This document shows, piece after piece, positions 12,906 through 26,687 of a stretch of DNA of 64,000 bases (position 1 is its first letter; each line of letters opens with the position of its first letter). Both the position numbers and the translations under genes were made by a program. The stretch spans positions 14,499,164 through 14,563,163 of the forward strand of contig CM119270.1 of assembly GCA_051294375.1 (NCBI GenBank), read 5' to 3'. Under the pieces are notes generated by a model that worked only from the letters and a program-made list of their open reading frames with translations, did not search any database and was not told where the DNA came from. The stretch comes from Paraspadella gotoi. Lineage: Eukaryota; Chaetognatha.

Positions 12906-13006
12906 TTTCTTTTTCGTCGTCGAGCTCATTTGCAAAACAAATCTTAATTTTGCGCAACAACGACTAGGAAGACGACGGTGACGAATATGGCGTCGGCGAC
13001 GACGAA

Positions 13007-13047
<41 letters not shown>

Positions 13048-13339
13048 TATTAACGATGATGTAGAAATGGCAGAGAGAGTTCTAAGAAAATGAAGCCGGG
13101 TTTGCGGCGCCGTACAACTTTAATCAGTTTTAGGTAGGCTGAGTTTTTTTTACGTTTCCATGCCAACGTAGGGATTACGTCTACCGCTATCCTCGCCACC
13201 TACCATTCCAGACCTCGTGGCCATATCGACTTGACACAATTTGTCACTTTGCTTAATTACCAATAGGACAACGAGAGAACATACACAGTATTACATGTAC
13301 AGCAACTGCCATGGAAGATAACAAAGACGACAACCATAA

Positions 13340-13765
13340 CGAATGTGCGATAAACAACGACGAAAGAAGAAGACGACAACAAGAACGACGACGACGAAGA
13401 CGACGAAGACAAGGACGATGGCGACGATGAAACGTTGAAGACGAATATGAGAAAAAGAAGAAGAAGACGACGACGACGACAAAGACGACGACGACAAGGA
13501 CAATGGCGACGATGAAACGTTGAAGATGAAGAGAGAAAAAGAAGGAAGAAGACGACGACGATGACGACGACGGCGACGACAAGGACGATGGCGACGATGA
13601 AACGTTGAAAGACGAAAAGAGAAAAAAGAAGAAGACGACGACGATGACAAAGACGACGACGACAAGGACGATGGCGACGATGAAACGTTGAAGACGAAAA
13701 GAGAAAAAGAAGAAGAAGACGACGACGATGACGACAAAGACGACGACGACAACGACGGAGGAATC
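13340..13765 (-). repeat. mirror copy of the GTC minisatellite
   Basis: Reverse complement of 6490-6910. The ACGATGAAACGTTGAAGACG block recurs at about 13426, 13511, 13597 and 13679, a period of 82-86 bases. Confidence 0.75.
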
Positions 13766-15140
13766 GCGCTCATAACCGCGCGGCGCAGGTAATAAAAGAA
13801 ATGACATCCGGAGGAGAGGAAGAGAATCATAACGGAATTTTGATGTAAAGAGTCTATCGCATCCGAGTACTCTGACGAGGAGAGAAGATGGGGGGGAGAG
13901 GAAGAAGGGGGAGAAAAGGCGGGGGGGGGAAGCGGGGGGAAGGGGGAGGAAGGGTAGGATGAGAAGAAGTGGAAAGTTGGATGCGGGGAAGAAGAGGGTA
14001 GAAGAGAAGGAAGGATTTAAAGATTTAAGTATAGAGAAGAGAAAAAAAAAGGAAAGGATAGGAGGGGAGAACGGGAGAGGAAAAAAAGAAGATAAGATGA
14101 GAGGAAAAGAGAGGAAAAGTCTGGAGAATGGAGGAGGAGAAGAAAATGAAAGGAGAGGGAAGGGAAAGAGAGGAGTTGGGGGAAAAAGGGATGGGAAAGA
14201 GAGGGGGGGAAACGGAAGAGGAGGAAGAGAGAAGGAGAAAAAAATTAAATGAGAATTGGGATTTAGGGAAGTATGGTTGATTAACTTAAAGCATAGAAAA
14301 AAACGACATAACTACTATAAAGAGAGGTAATATTCTACAGCATTATTTCATTTAGTCATTGCGGCGCAACACGTTGGATTAACCGATCTCGTATAAATTT
14401 ATTTTCACTGCACCGAATTTTATTGAAAACTAAATCTCCGTTTAAAAGCGATGCCTGCAATGTTCCCGTTTTAAGCTTCAATTGATCGAGAGAGCAAGAA
14501 AAGGTTTATGTCGAGCTTGAAAATCCTGAGAAGAATGAGAACGAAATATTTTATATTTTATTCCTTTTCATCCTCGTGATCTTTCTTTTTTTTTTTAAGC
14601 ACCTGCTTCCATTTGCCAAATATCTTCATCATTCGCTCTTACTCAATTTTTTTATGTACGTCCAGCAAAATCAAAAGAAGTACAAAATTTGTTTTTATAT
14701 AATAACAATTACTTAAAAAAATAAAAGAAATGATTATTTTGTTATAAATTGCTTCTTAAGTGTCTTTGACGTCTTCACAGACGTGAGAGTAACTATAAAA
14801 TATCTTTACTCGGAAATGCCGGAAATTGATTGGCATAGATTGAGCTTTATCTACAAAAATAAAATCTTTTTTTCAAGGCTTTTCAAAGATAAAATGTTAT
14901 ATTTTTTTCACAAAGTAAGATACTACTAAACAGATGAAAAAATTTTTGAGTATTAGAAGATTTGACCAATTGTCTTATAATATTGGAATTTAAAACTTTT
15001 AGTTTATACAAAACAACATTGCCATTGCTATTACTGGTAATTTTTTTTCTCTCTCGCTTTTTATGTAGTTTCGCCTTAAGTCACTTTTTAATCGGTCGGT
15101 CCGTCGTTATGTCTGTCCACTGTTACGTTAAAAATGCATT

Positions 15141-15353
15141 GATAGGGAAGCCAGGTTCACTGGGAGTGAATAAATGAGACTGTGAGAGAGTCTTGATTGA
15201 AAGCTTGCAGAAACCTGCTATGTTATTATCTTGTAAGTGTGATGGAGGCCTTAAACCACCAAAGCCTGTCCAAAGTCAGGGACAAGATAGCTTATTTATA
15301 AAATGAATGGATAATTTTTATATTGGTTGTACCAATTTCATATAGTTGGCTGC
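15141..15353 (+). mobile_element. dispersed element, mirror copy of copy 1
   Basis: It starts GATAGGGAAGCCAGGT, carries GTCTTGATTGAAAGCTT and GATGGAGGCCTTAAACCACC, and ends TTGGTTGTACCAATTTCATA. It closely matches 43916-44149. Confidence 0.7.
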
Positions 15354-16128
15354 TCATTTGTTAAGACAAAAAAAACAATTGAGCAAAAAATTTAGGTGAG
15401 GTTAAACTTTTAAAGTTGTCCCGCTTTTGGTGAAAAAAAAAATGTTTATGTTAAATTATGGTAGGCCACTATGTTTATTGAGCCCTTGCCTAAGATTTTT
15501 GTAGATTAGGAATAATTAATGATGATGATAATAATTTTAGAAGAGAAGATGCAAAGAATCATTGTGAATATGCTTAGGCCCATGGAAGTAATTCCAATGA
15601 AAAAGAAACGAGGCTTCGAGACGCTCAATATTGGGTAACCTTCGCTTACGGCTTTTATTGACATTTTATCCAATTTTTTTAATTCAGAAATTCTATCAAA
15701 CCTTTCAAGATTTTTCTCTAATAATCATATTGAAGTAATCCTTACTTTTTCGTTGTTATTAGTGATAGATGCTTTACATGCCTTCATCTACGCTGATGAA
15801 GGCTTGTAAAGCAAGTCGAGTCATGTCTGTTCAAATTAAATAAAATTTGTTGCAAGCAAAAACTTTGTCAATTATCTAATCTCTAATAATCAAAATCGCA
15901 CGACAAGAAATTGATCCTGGAACTACAGAGCGCGAAGATTGTCTGCATCTTTTTCTGTTGGTGATTCCATCTTTGCTAGTCTTGATTAATAATACAGACG
16001 AGTCATAAAAGTAAAACAATTAAAAGTTTAATAGTTGAAAAGTATTCTAAACCATTCTTTCGGTTAGTGTTATTTATTTATTATATGTATGTAAATATAA
16101 ATACTAAATAGTATTTCCTGTAACTAGA

Positions 16129-16166
<38 letters not shown>

Positions 16167-17438
16167 CAATGTAAAAGCATTTGTACAGGGTGGTCCAGAT
16201 CTTTTGGGACAGTTATAGAGGAGATGCGTGGGACATTCTGCTTCTGTATCCTACATTTTCATCAATCAGGGGGATTGCAGTCAGAAAAACTGTGCCAAAA
16301 GTCAGAAGTGACCATCCTTCATCTTGATTTTTGCCAAAATTTCACTAAATTTTGTAAGGAAGCGGCGATATGAATTTTTACATGGTATGCAAAAAGCTTT
16401 AATTACAGTAGTTGCTGTTGGATCTTCCAGACGTTTTTGATATTGATCAAAAGTAAATTTAACCTAGTTTCCAAATATAGTCCCTTTTTTCTTCTATCAT
16501 TAACCCTTTTTGAGCTGTAAGCACTTAAAGTTAGTCACATTAGAGCTATACCTCCCTGTACTAACGATTTGCTTGTTTACATTTTACATGTTTACATTTT
16601 GATTTTTTTATAAATATCATTTCTTTCTTAAAATGAAACAAAAAAAATAATGTACACTTATTTACGTCATTGTGAGCGACAATTCTGTATCAAGCATATT
16701 CAATAGAACAAACGGGAAAACAACGACAACAACGCTCTCTAATCAGATTGCAGAGACCGCGGAGCCGTGGATCTCCGAGGTCCCCTTAAAATTCGGCGCG
16801 GGCTTTGGGTCCAAGACTTCTATTTCCATTCGTAATTTGCGACGCGTAACCCAATCTTACATTTACAGGTCGGGGCGATTAGATGCGCGGATTGAAGGGC
16901 GAGGGGGGGAGCTGGGGGGGGGGGTTGTTGGCGAATGTCGGAATTTCCGATAGAGGAAAAGGGGAGCAGCGATTGTAAGCCACACCTTTGACCCTTGATA
17001 GGGAAAGCTTAAGGGGAGGAGAGGGAAAAAGACAAATTGTGCGAGAGAGGAGGGAAGGAAGAGGGAGAAAAAAAGAGAGTTAGGAAAAGAAAGAAACAAT
17101 AAAAGGAAAAAAGAGAAAGAAAGAAAGACAGAAAGAAAGAAAGAGTTTTTTTTTTTTTAGGGAAGTAAAAATTAGTCTTGTCTTTTTTTTTAAGTTTATC
17201 TATATCTCCTGATCTAATGAACGCCTACCTCTCTCTCTCTCCCTCTCTTCTTCTCTTCTCTCTCTCCTCTCTCTCTCTCTCATCTCTCTCTCTCTCTCTC
17301 TCTTCGCTCTCCTCGGTCTCGGCGACCCTCGGTCCCTTCGGGGCGGCCAAAGGCATCAAAGGTCATTGGTTGATCGATGCTGCCTCCCGGAGCCAAACGA
17401 ACGCAGGTGGGCCGACGCCGCTGGGAATCAATCTTGGC

Positions 17439-17487
<49 letters not shown>

Positions 17488-19642
17488 AAGCTCTCATTAG
17501 TCTTTCCCTTGCTGTCTCTCTCCCGACTACAGAAGCTGAAGCGATGTTAGTGTCTCACACTCTGACTTGCAAGTGTCGCTGATAAATTATTAACGCGAGA
17601 GGAAGTTTTAAACTTATTTATTAAATTACGAAACTTGATATTGACAACCATTATGATTTTGATTTTTAAAAATGGAAAGCATGTCAAACGGCAAAAACAT
17701 TCTGAGCCATCGTTTTCAATGTAATAAAAAAATGGTTGTTTGCTTAATCTATGAAACGCCAGTTTATTCGTTTTTATTGATTCATTATGCTTCTTCTTTC
17801 TTTCCTTTCAGCTTCCCCGACCTTTTAAACCGTCAATCGCTCTTTAAGAGTTTTTATTAAAGGGTTGTGAAAGGGCTGTGGGAGTGCTGTGGGAGGGCTG
17901 TGGAGGCCCTGTGGGTTACAGCAGAGTGGCTGCGGTTGCGATGTGTCGGCTCATGACAGTGATTAAGCTAGCGTTGCATCTCATTCGATTCCTATTCTTT
18001 TGCTTCGCGGTTTCGCCTTCTTAAGTTTTACATCATCTCTATGCCGACTTAGATGGTCGAAGGAAGTTATTTCATCTATTACTTTCCTTTTTTTTTCAAA
18101 TTATATAGATATATCTATATATATTTAACCGCCACAAGAAACTTTTACTCGATTTTTCTGTTCCTTTCCCCTCTCTCTCCCTTCTCCCGAATTCAGCCAG
18201 TCAACGCCACTATTCGCCAACGTTTTCCCCTCTATCGACCAATCAGGGTCCAGTTTTTTCCTTCCTTCTCTTGCTTCTTGACCCAATCCTTTTCCCTCTC
18301 TCCCTTACAAAATTCCTATTTTTCCTTTTCTTTTTTTTCTTCTTATCATTTTCCTTTTACTTCCCTTCTTCCGTGTCCTCTTCTTTCTTCTATATTCTCT
18401 CATCTTGATTTTCTCTCTTTCCCTTCTCCCATAATTTCCTTTTGCCTCTTTCCCTTTCTTTCTCCACTCAAATACTTTGTGTATAATCTCCTCTCTGTTC
18501 TTATCTTTTACCATTTCTTTTCATCATCTCACCTTTCCTTTTCCTTTTTTTTTTCTTCTTTTACCCCCTTCCTTTTCTTTTCTCCTTTCCCCTTCTTCCC
18601 AACCCACCGACGGCATTCTGGTTTCGGTCTTGAGGCGGGATTTCGTTCGCGCATGACTTGACCGCAAAGTGCACAGAGTTGTCGGTGGAGACCGCCCGGC
18701 CGACGGACGCCGATAGAAAAAGGCCGATGGATGCCGATAGATGCCGAAAGCTGTTAAGAAATGCTTCTTGTGATTTCTCAGCTCAGAAAGATATTGAAAC
18801 CCGTAATTATTCGTCTTAGTGCATATTAAGACAATTGAAAAAAAAAATAATAGTCTTGTTTAGATGTAATTGCGGTTATCATGAATCATACTGTAAAAAT
18901 ACCCAAAATAAAAATACAGTTCCGCCGCTTCGAGCGGTTTCACATCCGAAGTCTATTTATAGGCTGCGGACGTGACCGAATTACAGAAAATGAACAGCGG
19001 CGACACGACGGCGTCCAAAGTCCAAACCTAAAAAAAGCCAATTCGCCTTCAAACTAATTGTCACCACCGAGACTACCACTCGAGCCCCCTCTCAAAAAAA
19101 TGACAATTAATCTGTTGAGGCGATTATTATTTTCGTCTTCTACACTGTGACAATTTTTTTTTTTTGGTGCTAGCGACGAAAGAGTGCAATTTTATAAGTT
19201 ACATTCCGCATGTCTCAACAGTTTTATTAATCTAAGCCCCCAGTTACTGAAACCCACATTTTTTTTAACGCTACCTTTTAACATTAAACACTTTTGACCA
19301 CCCTGGATCCACTCCCCACACGCCAACACCAAAACCCCCCCCCCCATTGTGACCGCTGCTCTTTCAATCTCGGCGTTTGATTTCCTAACCCCCTCTCCCC
19401 CGTCGGAGCCGCGAATGCCCTCGCGGCGAGCGGCGTTATTTTCGTCATTGTCTAGCCAACCGGAGTGGCGGGGGGAAAGGTGAGGGGCGAGAGATGGGGG
19501 TAAAAGTGGGGGTGAGAAAGGGGTCGGTCAAGTAGTGAGGCTGGCGATCTGTGGAGACTGGGAGAGCAGAGCGGTGATATAAAGAAGTTGTTGGTGAGGT
19601 GGATCGTGATGTTCACCAGGGTTAGAGGGATGAATGATAGCT

Positions 19643-19647
19643 CTCTT

Positions 19648-19681
<34 letters not shown>

Positions 19682-19692
19682 GTCTCTCTCTC

Positions 19693-19739
<47 letters not shown>

Positions 19740-19750
19740 GCTCTTTTTCT
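19643..19750 (+). repeat. (TC)n array
   Basis: About 100 bases of TC with CTCGTCTC and CTCATCTC interruptions. Confidence 0.85.
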
Positions 19751-19954
19751 CTTTCTTTCACTCCATCCCTGTTTACGACTCTTTTAGTCTTGTTGCTCAG
19801 CCTTGGATTTTTACCTGTCCTGTGAGAGCAGTGATTCTCTCTCAAAGTTCTCTCACTGTTTACGTGTTTATCGCTCGCTTTCGCTCTTCGCCCCTTGGTG
19901 CCACTAACAATAGTTTTCTCGCAAAAAAATACACTTTTATAAATATTATCTCTC

Positions 19955-19959
<5 letters not shown>

Positions 19960-20039
<80 letters not shown>

Positions 20040-20042
20040 CTC
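19960..20042 (+). repeat. (TC)n array
   Basis: About 80 bases of TC with one CTCGTCTC interruption. Confidence 0.85.
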
Positions 20043-20986
20043 AGTAGCGAACAAATCAATTAAAGAGGATTCAGAAAATTCTTCATGCGCCAGGTAAAAT
20101 GATACTCGTCGATTCATCAGTTAATTGATAAGCTTCTTGTGAGGTTACTATCATTTTTGTACTTAGTCCGAAAAATTTCTCTCTCTCTTCACATCTCAAT
20201 CCAAACTTTCTTGACCCTCCTTTCACCGCCACTTTCCACCACGCCCTTTTGTTGTGGCAAAGTGACTCTTTCTTTTTGTGGTCCATTAGGGGGCCATTTG
20301 TTTGGGGCCAAAGTTTACTTGTTTATCGCTTCGCCGGCGCCGTCGTCGTCCTTGTCGTCGTCGTAGTTGTCATCGTCGTCCACGGCGCCGTTTCACTCCT
20401 GACACAAGCGACATCTGGTGTCAACGCAAGGACGACGTTTGAATCAACGAGAGCGGCGACTTTTTCTTTTCTTGTTCGCGTTCTTAACAGAAGAGTAAGA
20501 AATAACATTTGAGAGGGCGCTGTTATCGTTAATGTCGGAGGCTGCGTTATAACCGGGAACAATGATACGGAGAAAAGAGTATGGAGGCGTTGCGGCGGTC
20601 GGACAGTTATCGACGAAGAAATCGACGATAACTAAGAATACAAAACAAAAAAAAACAAAAAAAAAAGGAAATTGTCCCTTGATCCCATAATTGGGGCGAG
20701 AGTTTTCTTAAATTTGAGAAAGAATTTGACGCTACTACTTTTTTTTTCAGAAATAACCGCGAAAGAAATATGAAAGATTTTCTTATCATTGCGTGACTAT
20801 TGTCAGTGAATCAGTACAACATTGTCGGTCTCCCTCATCTCTACTATTGCCCCGTTTCATTCAATCCTCCTCATTTCCAACCAACCCTATTTCATCCACT
20901 CAGCCCTGCTTCCTCCGCCCTCGGACCAACGTAGAAAAAAAAAACGAGAATCTTCCAAAGCGGTTGATAAACGAGGCTCGTCTTCT

Positions 20987-20991
<5 letters not shown>

Positions 20992-21031
<40 letters not shown>

Positions 21032-21085
21032 TCTCTCTCTCTCTCTCTCCTCTCTCTCTTCTCTCTCTCTCTCTCTCTCTCTCTC
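20992..21085 (+). repeat. (TC)n array
   Basis: About 94 bases of TC with CTTCTC and CCTC interruptions. Confidence 0.85.
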
Positions 21086-21654
21086 GAAGGGGCAAAAGGT
21101 GATTGGAAAGAGGGAAACTAAAAACCACGGCTTCAGGCTGTTTCTTCGGAGGGCGCTTGTCCACCCCCCTCACCTTTTGCGCCGAGCCCCTCTAAGCCTC
21201 GACCACCCCTCGTCCAACATTTCTTTTAGCCTTTCCCACGCCTCACTGTCGATCGTTCAGTCGGTCTGTAGTATTTTAATCTCTCCCGATTCTTTTCGTA
21301 GACGTTGTATTGCTCAAAAAAAAAAAAAAAATTGTCTGGCAGTCTTTTTTCTTTTTGTCTGTCTGTACATCGTCCGTCCGTCTGTCTGTTTGTCTTTCTG
21401 CCTGACAGTAGTGAATAGAGTTTTATGTTTGTCTAATGTCTATATGTCTGACATTGATTGATTTTCATTCTTTTGATCTCTCCGCGCTTAGTTTCTGTAT
21501 ATTATTCTGATCTTTCGCTTCTCACATTGTCTCTCATTATAACAGTCTGTCCTCCGTCATCTTTACCTACTTCTCCATCCCTTTCTTTCTTCTCCCAAAT
21601 TTTCTACTTTTCTTTTTTTCTTTTTCTTTTTTTTATGTTCCCCCTTCGAATTCA

Positions 21655-21895
21655 GCTTCAGCGGGCGTCCAATCAAGGGCCGAAGAAATAAAGCTGGATT
21701 TGGCGGCGGCTGCCGGGGGCCGGCGAACTCGGCGGCCTCGGGGGGGGGGGGAGGAAAAACTCTGCCTCCTCTGTAGACGCTGCTGTCGCTGCGGCAGTCT
21801 CTCCTGACAGCTGCCAAAGCTGCTGCCGCTGCTGTTGCGATCCTCGTCGCCCACTGCGGAGTCGTGGAGGCGAGCGGAATGCAACGGATTCCGAG
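21655..21895 (+). other. GC-rich candidate first exon with splice donor
   Basis: A CpG-rich block (GGCGGCGGCTGCCGGGG, GCTGCCGCTGCTG) ends in a strong donor, GATTCCGAG|GTGAGG, with GT at 21896-21897. This fits an upstream or first exon of a plus-strand gene. A short start, ATG CAA CGG ATT CCG AG, precedes the donor at about 21880. I could not find a matching downstream exon, so this is only a candidate. Confidence 0.25.
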
Positions 21896-21944
21896 GTGAG
21901 GTTCTTCGCACCGAGAAAGGAAGAAATAAATTCCATCTTTATTG

Positions 21945-21947
<3 letters not shown>

Positions 21948-21988
<41 letters not shown>
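21948..21988 (+). repeat. (TC)n microsatellite
   Basis: About 40 bases of TC just downstream of the candidate donor. Confidence 0.8.
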
Positions 21989-21990
<2 letters not shown>

Positions 21991-22179
21991 TTTCCTTCCA
22001 CCCTTCTGTCCCGTGGAAAATTTATACGGCGGCCAGATCAGCAGGAAACAGGGAAGGAAATTTGTTCCGTTTTACGCAGTCCCTTTCAATCAGGAAGGAG
22101 TTTTCCTTCTTTTCCTTTTAATTTTTATTCGACTTTCTTTTTTGCCCAATGCGAAATTAACACGGATTTCAAATGTGAG

Positions 22180-22870
22180 TGAAATGAAAGGATCAAATAC
22201 TGTGCCTAAATTATTAATTATAGCGACTTCAAATTCAACTTCAAAAGGTAAAAAAAATTGCTGACGTTTTTTTTAGTTTTTAACTCCCAGTGCCAGTAGT
22301 CCAGGTTGCATTTAAATAGCACCTTACTGTTATAAGATAATAGATATATTTTAAAGAAAAAAAAATAAAATGATAAAAAATTTGGGTTTATCTGACAAAT
22401 ATAGACATTAAGTATGTGTCTGAGAAATCAGAATGTCAACAACTTTTTGCACAAACACAATGACAGCCTTTTTATTTTAGAATTTTTCGAGTTAAAACTT
22501 ATAGAAAATAAAAATTTCAGCTTTGAAAAAAAATTGGGAAAAAATATTGATCTGGCAATTTTTTTTTATGCTCCCAAGACATAATACTAAATAATGAATG
22601 TAAAATAAATAATAATATTCGTCTCAAATGAGTTTGAAATTTAATTATCAAATAAGAGGGGAAAAATTATGCAAAAAAACTGCTGGAAAGCAGGCGCACA
22701 GTTGTATTCTCGATTTGTTATATACATAAGAAAATAACCTCATGGAAATGATGAAATATCAATCATATTGAGTCAGTTAAGAGTAATAAGTAATAACAAA
22801 TATTTTCATTTCACTCCGATTTGAAATCCGTGTAAAGCTACGATCGTCAATCGTATTTCCTTTTTCCTCC
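22180..22870. other. AT-rich intergenic sequence
   Basis: No coding frame, repeat array or element seen. Confidence 0.55.
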
Positions 22871-22879
22871 ACTGCTCTA

Positions 22880-23400
22880 TAATCCCCTTACTTGAGTCCA
22901 CGCCCTGTCCACACCTCCATTCACTCCCTCCACCCACACCCCATCCCTGCCTCCTCCTCCTCCAAAGGCCCTTGGGGTCGCGGCGTCATCAAAATCCCAA
23001 CTTTTTCGTCTCGAGCGGAAAAACGATAAAAATGCGTTATTGCGGCGTCGGCGGAGAGGAAGGGGTGTCGGCGTCGGCAGTGTTGGCAGTGTCGGCGGAA
23101 CCGGCAGCGTTGCCGGTGGAGGCGATGGCGACGTCCGTCCAACGTCGTGCGACAGGATGGACCGAGTCGGCCACGTGACGAGCGATGCTGTGGAACGAAG
23201 ACCAGAAGAGAAAGAATAAAATATCAACGTAGCGTCGCCAGCGCGCCGTCGTAAATTACGAGACGTCGAGGCGAAAACGCGCGGCGCCGAAAATGACAAC
23301 GCGAATGGAGGAAACCGGCGTCGTCTCTCGAAAGAGACGTCGCCGACCTCGCGATCGCGACGTCCTCCGCGTTGCGCCTTTGCACATCGTCATTCTGTCA
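22880..23400. other. CpG-rich island-like region
   Basis: High CpG density with GCGGCGTCGG, GGCGCCGCGCG and GATCGCGACG clusters. It may be a promoter for the candidate start at 23468. Frames open on both strands are Pro/Arg- or Gly/Val-rich and begin without a convincing ATG, so I call no CDS. Confidence 0.35.
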
Positions 23401-23467
23401 CAATAACTTCACAAGGCCTTTGACTTTCGCAAGGAGTTTGGATTCCTCACTCTCCCGAGGTTCAGTT

Positions 23468-23486
23468 ATGGACGCCGCGATCAAAG
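23468..23486 (+). CDS. candidate first coding exon (six full codons plus donor)
   Basis: ATG GAC GCC GCG ATC AAA G followed by GTGAGG. This start codon and consensus donor sit just downstream of a CpG-rich island, the usual arrangement for a short first coding exon with a phase-1 end. No second exon was identified. A chance ATG plus donor cannot be excluded. Confidence 0.22.
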
Positions 23487-23744
23487 GTGAGGCTTTGTTG
23501 CTGCGTCGGGGTGAGGCGGCGTGAGTCGAGGAGGAACGATGAGAGGTGAGAGTTCACGGCGTCCGGCCTCAAGATTATATCGGTTTCGTCGCGCCTCGTC
23601 GGATGGAAGAAGACGACGTCGACGACGATGCTAACGACGACGATAATGGCGACGACGATGGCGATCGTAAGGTTAGAAGTATATGTTGACGAACTTTACA
23701 GAAACTAACTTTCTGGGTGATTGAAGTGGGAGTAGGGAAGAGAG

Positions 23745-23762
23745 AGAGAGAGGAGAGAGATG

Positions 23763-23823
<61 letters not shown>
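23745..23823 (+). repeat. (GA)n array
   Basis: About 79 bases of GA with GATGAGAC and AAGAG interruptions. Confidence 0.85.
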
Positions 23824-24497
23824 CAGAGGAGACGGACATTCAAATAGAAAGAGAGACAGCTAGACAGAGAGACGTAGAGAAAAGGTGAAGACGGCAAGGG
23901 GCACGAACGGATAAGGATGGTCGGAAATAAAAAGAAAGGATTACGACGAGAATGAAAAACCGCGAGAGGATGTCCCTCGGGACAAGGCGGAGGACAAAGC
24001 GAATCCGGAGAAGCGAACAAAGCGAAATGGACAAAGACTCGCGGCGAAATGGGCACAGTAAAATGGCGAAATGGTAAAGGGTGGATTTGATAGGTAAAGT
24101 GGGCAAAAGGGATGAATTGAATGATGGATACAATGGGGATGAAAGAATGGAATAATAAATCGATGAAAGTATTTAAGTTTTAATACTAAATTTATAAGGA
24201 AAACAGTAATGAAGTAGGTTACAGAACGTCAGAAAGTTGACAATTATCGATAAATACGTTAAATTTAGAGAGGGTCAATTAATCGTTCTTTCAGGAAAAA
24301 GAGCAAGGAGGTATGTGAAAACAGAATTGAAGAAATAAAACCAACGAACCTGAGAATCAACCATCAATAAAACAAATAAAGGAATTAAACATTTAAACTT
24401 GAAGGAAACGAGTAATTGACAAACGATGTTTTTTTCTTCCTTGAAACTTTCGGACTGACCATTTTCTTGGCTCGATTAGGGTTGGTGTCGAAAGCTC

Positions 24498-24515
24498 TTT
24501 CTCTCTCTCTCTCTC

Positions 24516-24585
<70 letters not shown>

Positions 24586-24603
24586 TCTTCTCTCTCTCTC
24601 TCA
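24498..24603 (+). repeat. (TC)n array
   Basis: About 105 bases of TC with a few CTCCTC and CTTCTC interruptions. Confidence 0.88.
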
Positions 24604-25599
24604 CCTCTCTCAAGTGTCACTCGCCGCAGAATGACAAAAAATTAGCGCTCCTTCGTACACACACGCCCACTCGATTTTTCTTTTTTCTTTTTTTTTTTCT
24701 TCTTCTTTTTCTCCTCATTCGTTTCTTCTTATTTTTCGTGAGAGTTATTATTCAATAGCCTTCGGAAGAGGAAGCCAATAGAAAGAGAGAGTACGGAAAT
24801 AGAAAATGCGTCAAAAAAATGATTGGGGTTTGTTTAGGCGAGTATATTAAGTTTTACCAATGAAACATGGCTTAAAAGCAGTGAGTATTTTCTGCCAACA
24901 TTTTGCAGATAATACAATCACTTTTGCCCTAAATAATCATCAGCACCTAATGCATTGATAACCCAGAGTAAAGCGGTCATAAATTTATTAAGAATATCAC
25001 CTGCGGTAAATGCAAACGATTTAAAACCTACACACTTAATAATTACTATCAATCATACATAGCGCAAAAAGTGAGATTGAGAATTTCAAAAAAAAATGTT
25101 AAAAAAAAAACTTATGATTTACTTTTTAAAATAAAGAATTCAAACAAGTTTATCACTGTTAACACTATAAGCCAGCTCAGTAGTCTTTTTTGTAACATTG
25201 TAAGTAAAATTTTTCACGCCTTTTCAATTCCCAGAGCCATGAAAACAGTTATACAAAACGATTTTAAAAAACGGGATACAATTAAAATATATCCTTCCCT
25301 ATACGACATGCATCTTGCTCTAGATACTCTAAATTCAATCCAATTCATCGATAGGCTTTCTCTGAACCATACTATGTAAATTAGTACACAGTACACAGTA
25401 CATAGATCACCCTTTCTCCTTATCTTTTCCCTATTTCTCAAGATCATGCAACAAGTCCCCCATTCTCTTCAAGTTCCATCGCCCAACCAACCCTTTACCT
25501 CACCTGGCGCCGTCTTTCCACCAAACGAACTCCATCAAGTTGGCGAAATATTTATCGGCATCGAGAGCCTCGTTATTTTTTTCTTTTTCCGCTGATATG

Positions 25600-25699
25600 T
25601 AGCCGCGGCTGACTGCTGCGGCTGCCGGCTCCGGCTGCCGGCCGCGGCGGGGCGTCGGCGGCCATTGGCGCTGCGGCGTGGTCGAGGTCCGAAGCTTCG

Positions 25700-25700
<1 letters not shown>
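25600..25700. other. GC-rich patch
   Basis: Dense GGCTGCCGGC and GCGGCGGGGCG sequence in an AT-rich setting. On the minus strand a short ATG frame reads MAADAPPRPAAGAG and stops about 30 codons later. It may be a promoter or first exon of an unseen gene; not enough for a CDS call. Confidence 0.25.
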
Positions 25701-26640
<940 letters not shown>

Positions 26641-26687
26641 TGGTTGCCAGCGAGGCTGAAGAAGTCATCGTTTCGCCGCCGCCGTTC

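Larger units (their letters stand above)
10290..19274 (-). repeat. right arm of ~18.5-kb inverted repeat
   Basis: Reverse-complement copy of the left arm. It begins at the GAGAGAAGACAGACAGAC segment and ends at the TTTTTTAACGCT segment, after which the similarity stops. It carries its own 10-N gap at 11860-11869 inside a GA tract, where the left arm has continuous sequence. The sum of paired coordinates drifts from about 20460 near the centre to about 20070 at the ends, so indels have accumulated along the arms. Confidence 0.9.
19275..21659. other. unique region with TC microsatellites, no gene seen
   Basis: Sequence to the right of the palindrome. It has GC-rich patches (19370-19520), large TC arrays, a GTC patch at 20335-20385 and a pyrimidine-rich tail (21540-21640). 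A GATATAAAG at about 19575 resembles a TATA box, but no coding frame follows. The frames here are SLSL-type repeats. Confidence 0.5.
23487..25560. other. intergenic with GA/TC arrays
   Basis: A GAC-rich patch at 23600-23665, the two arrays listed separately, then AT-rich DNA (24160-25480) with no coding frame. Confidence 0.5.

Noticed and set aside
22877-23299. 140-codon minus-strand frame in the CpG-rich region
   Set aside because: It starts without an ATG, is Pro/Arg-rich from biased composition, and the opposite strand is also open. The region is better read as a promoter-like island.
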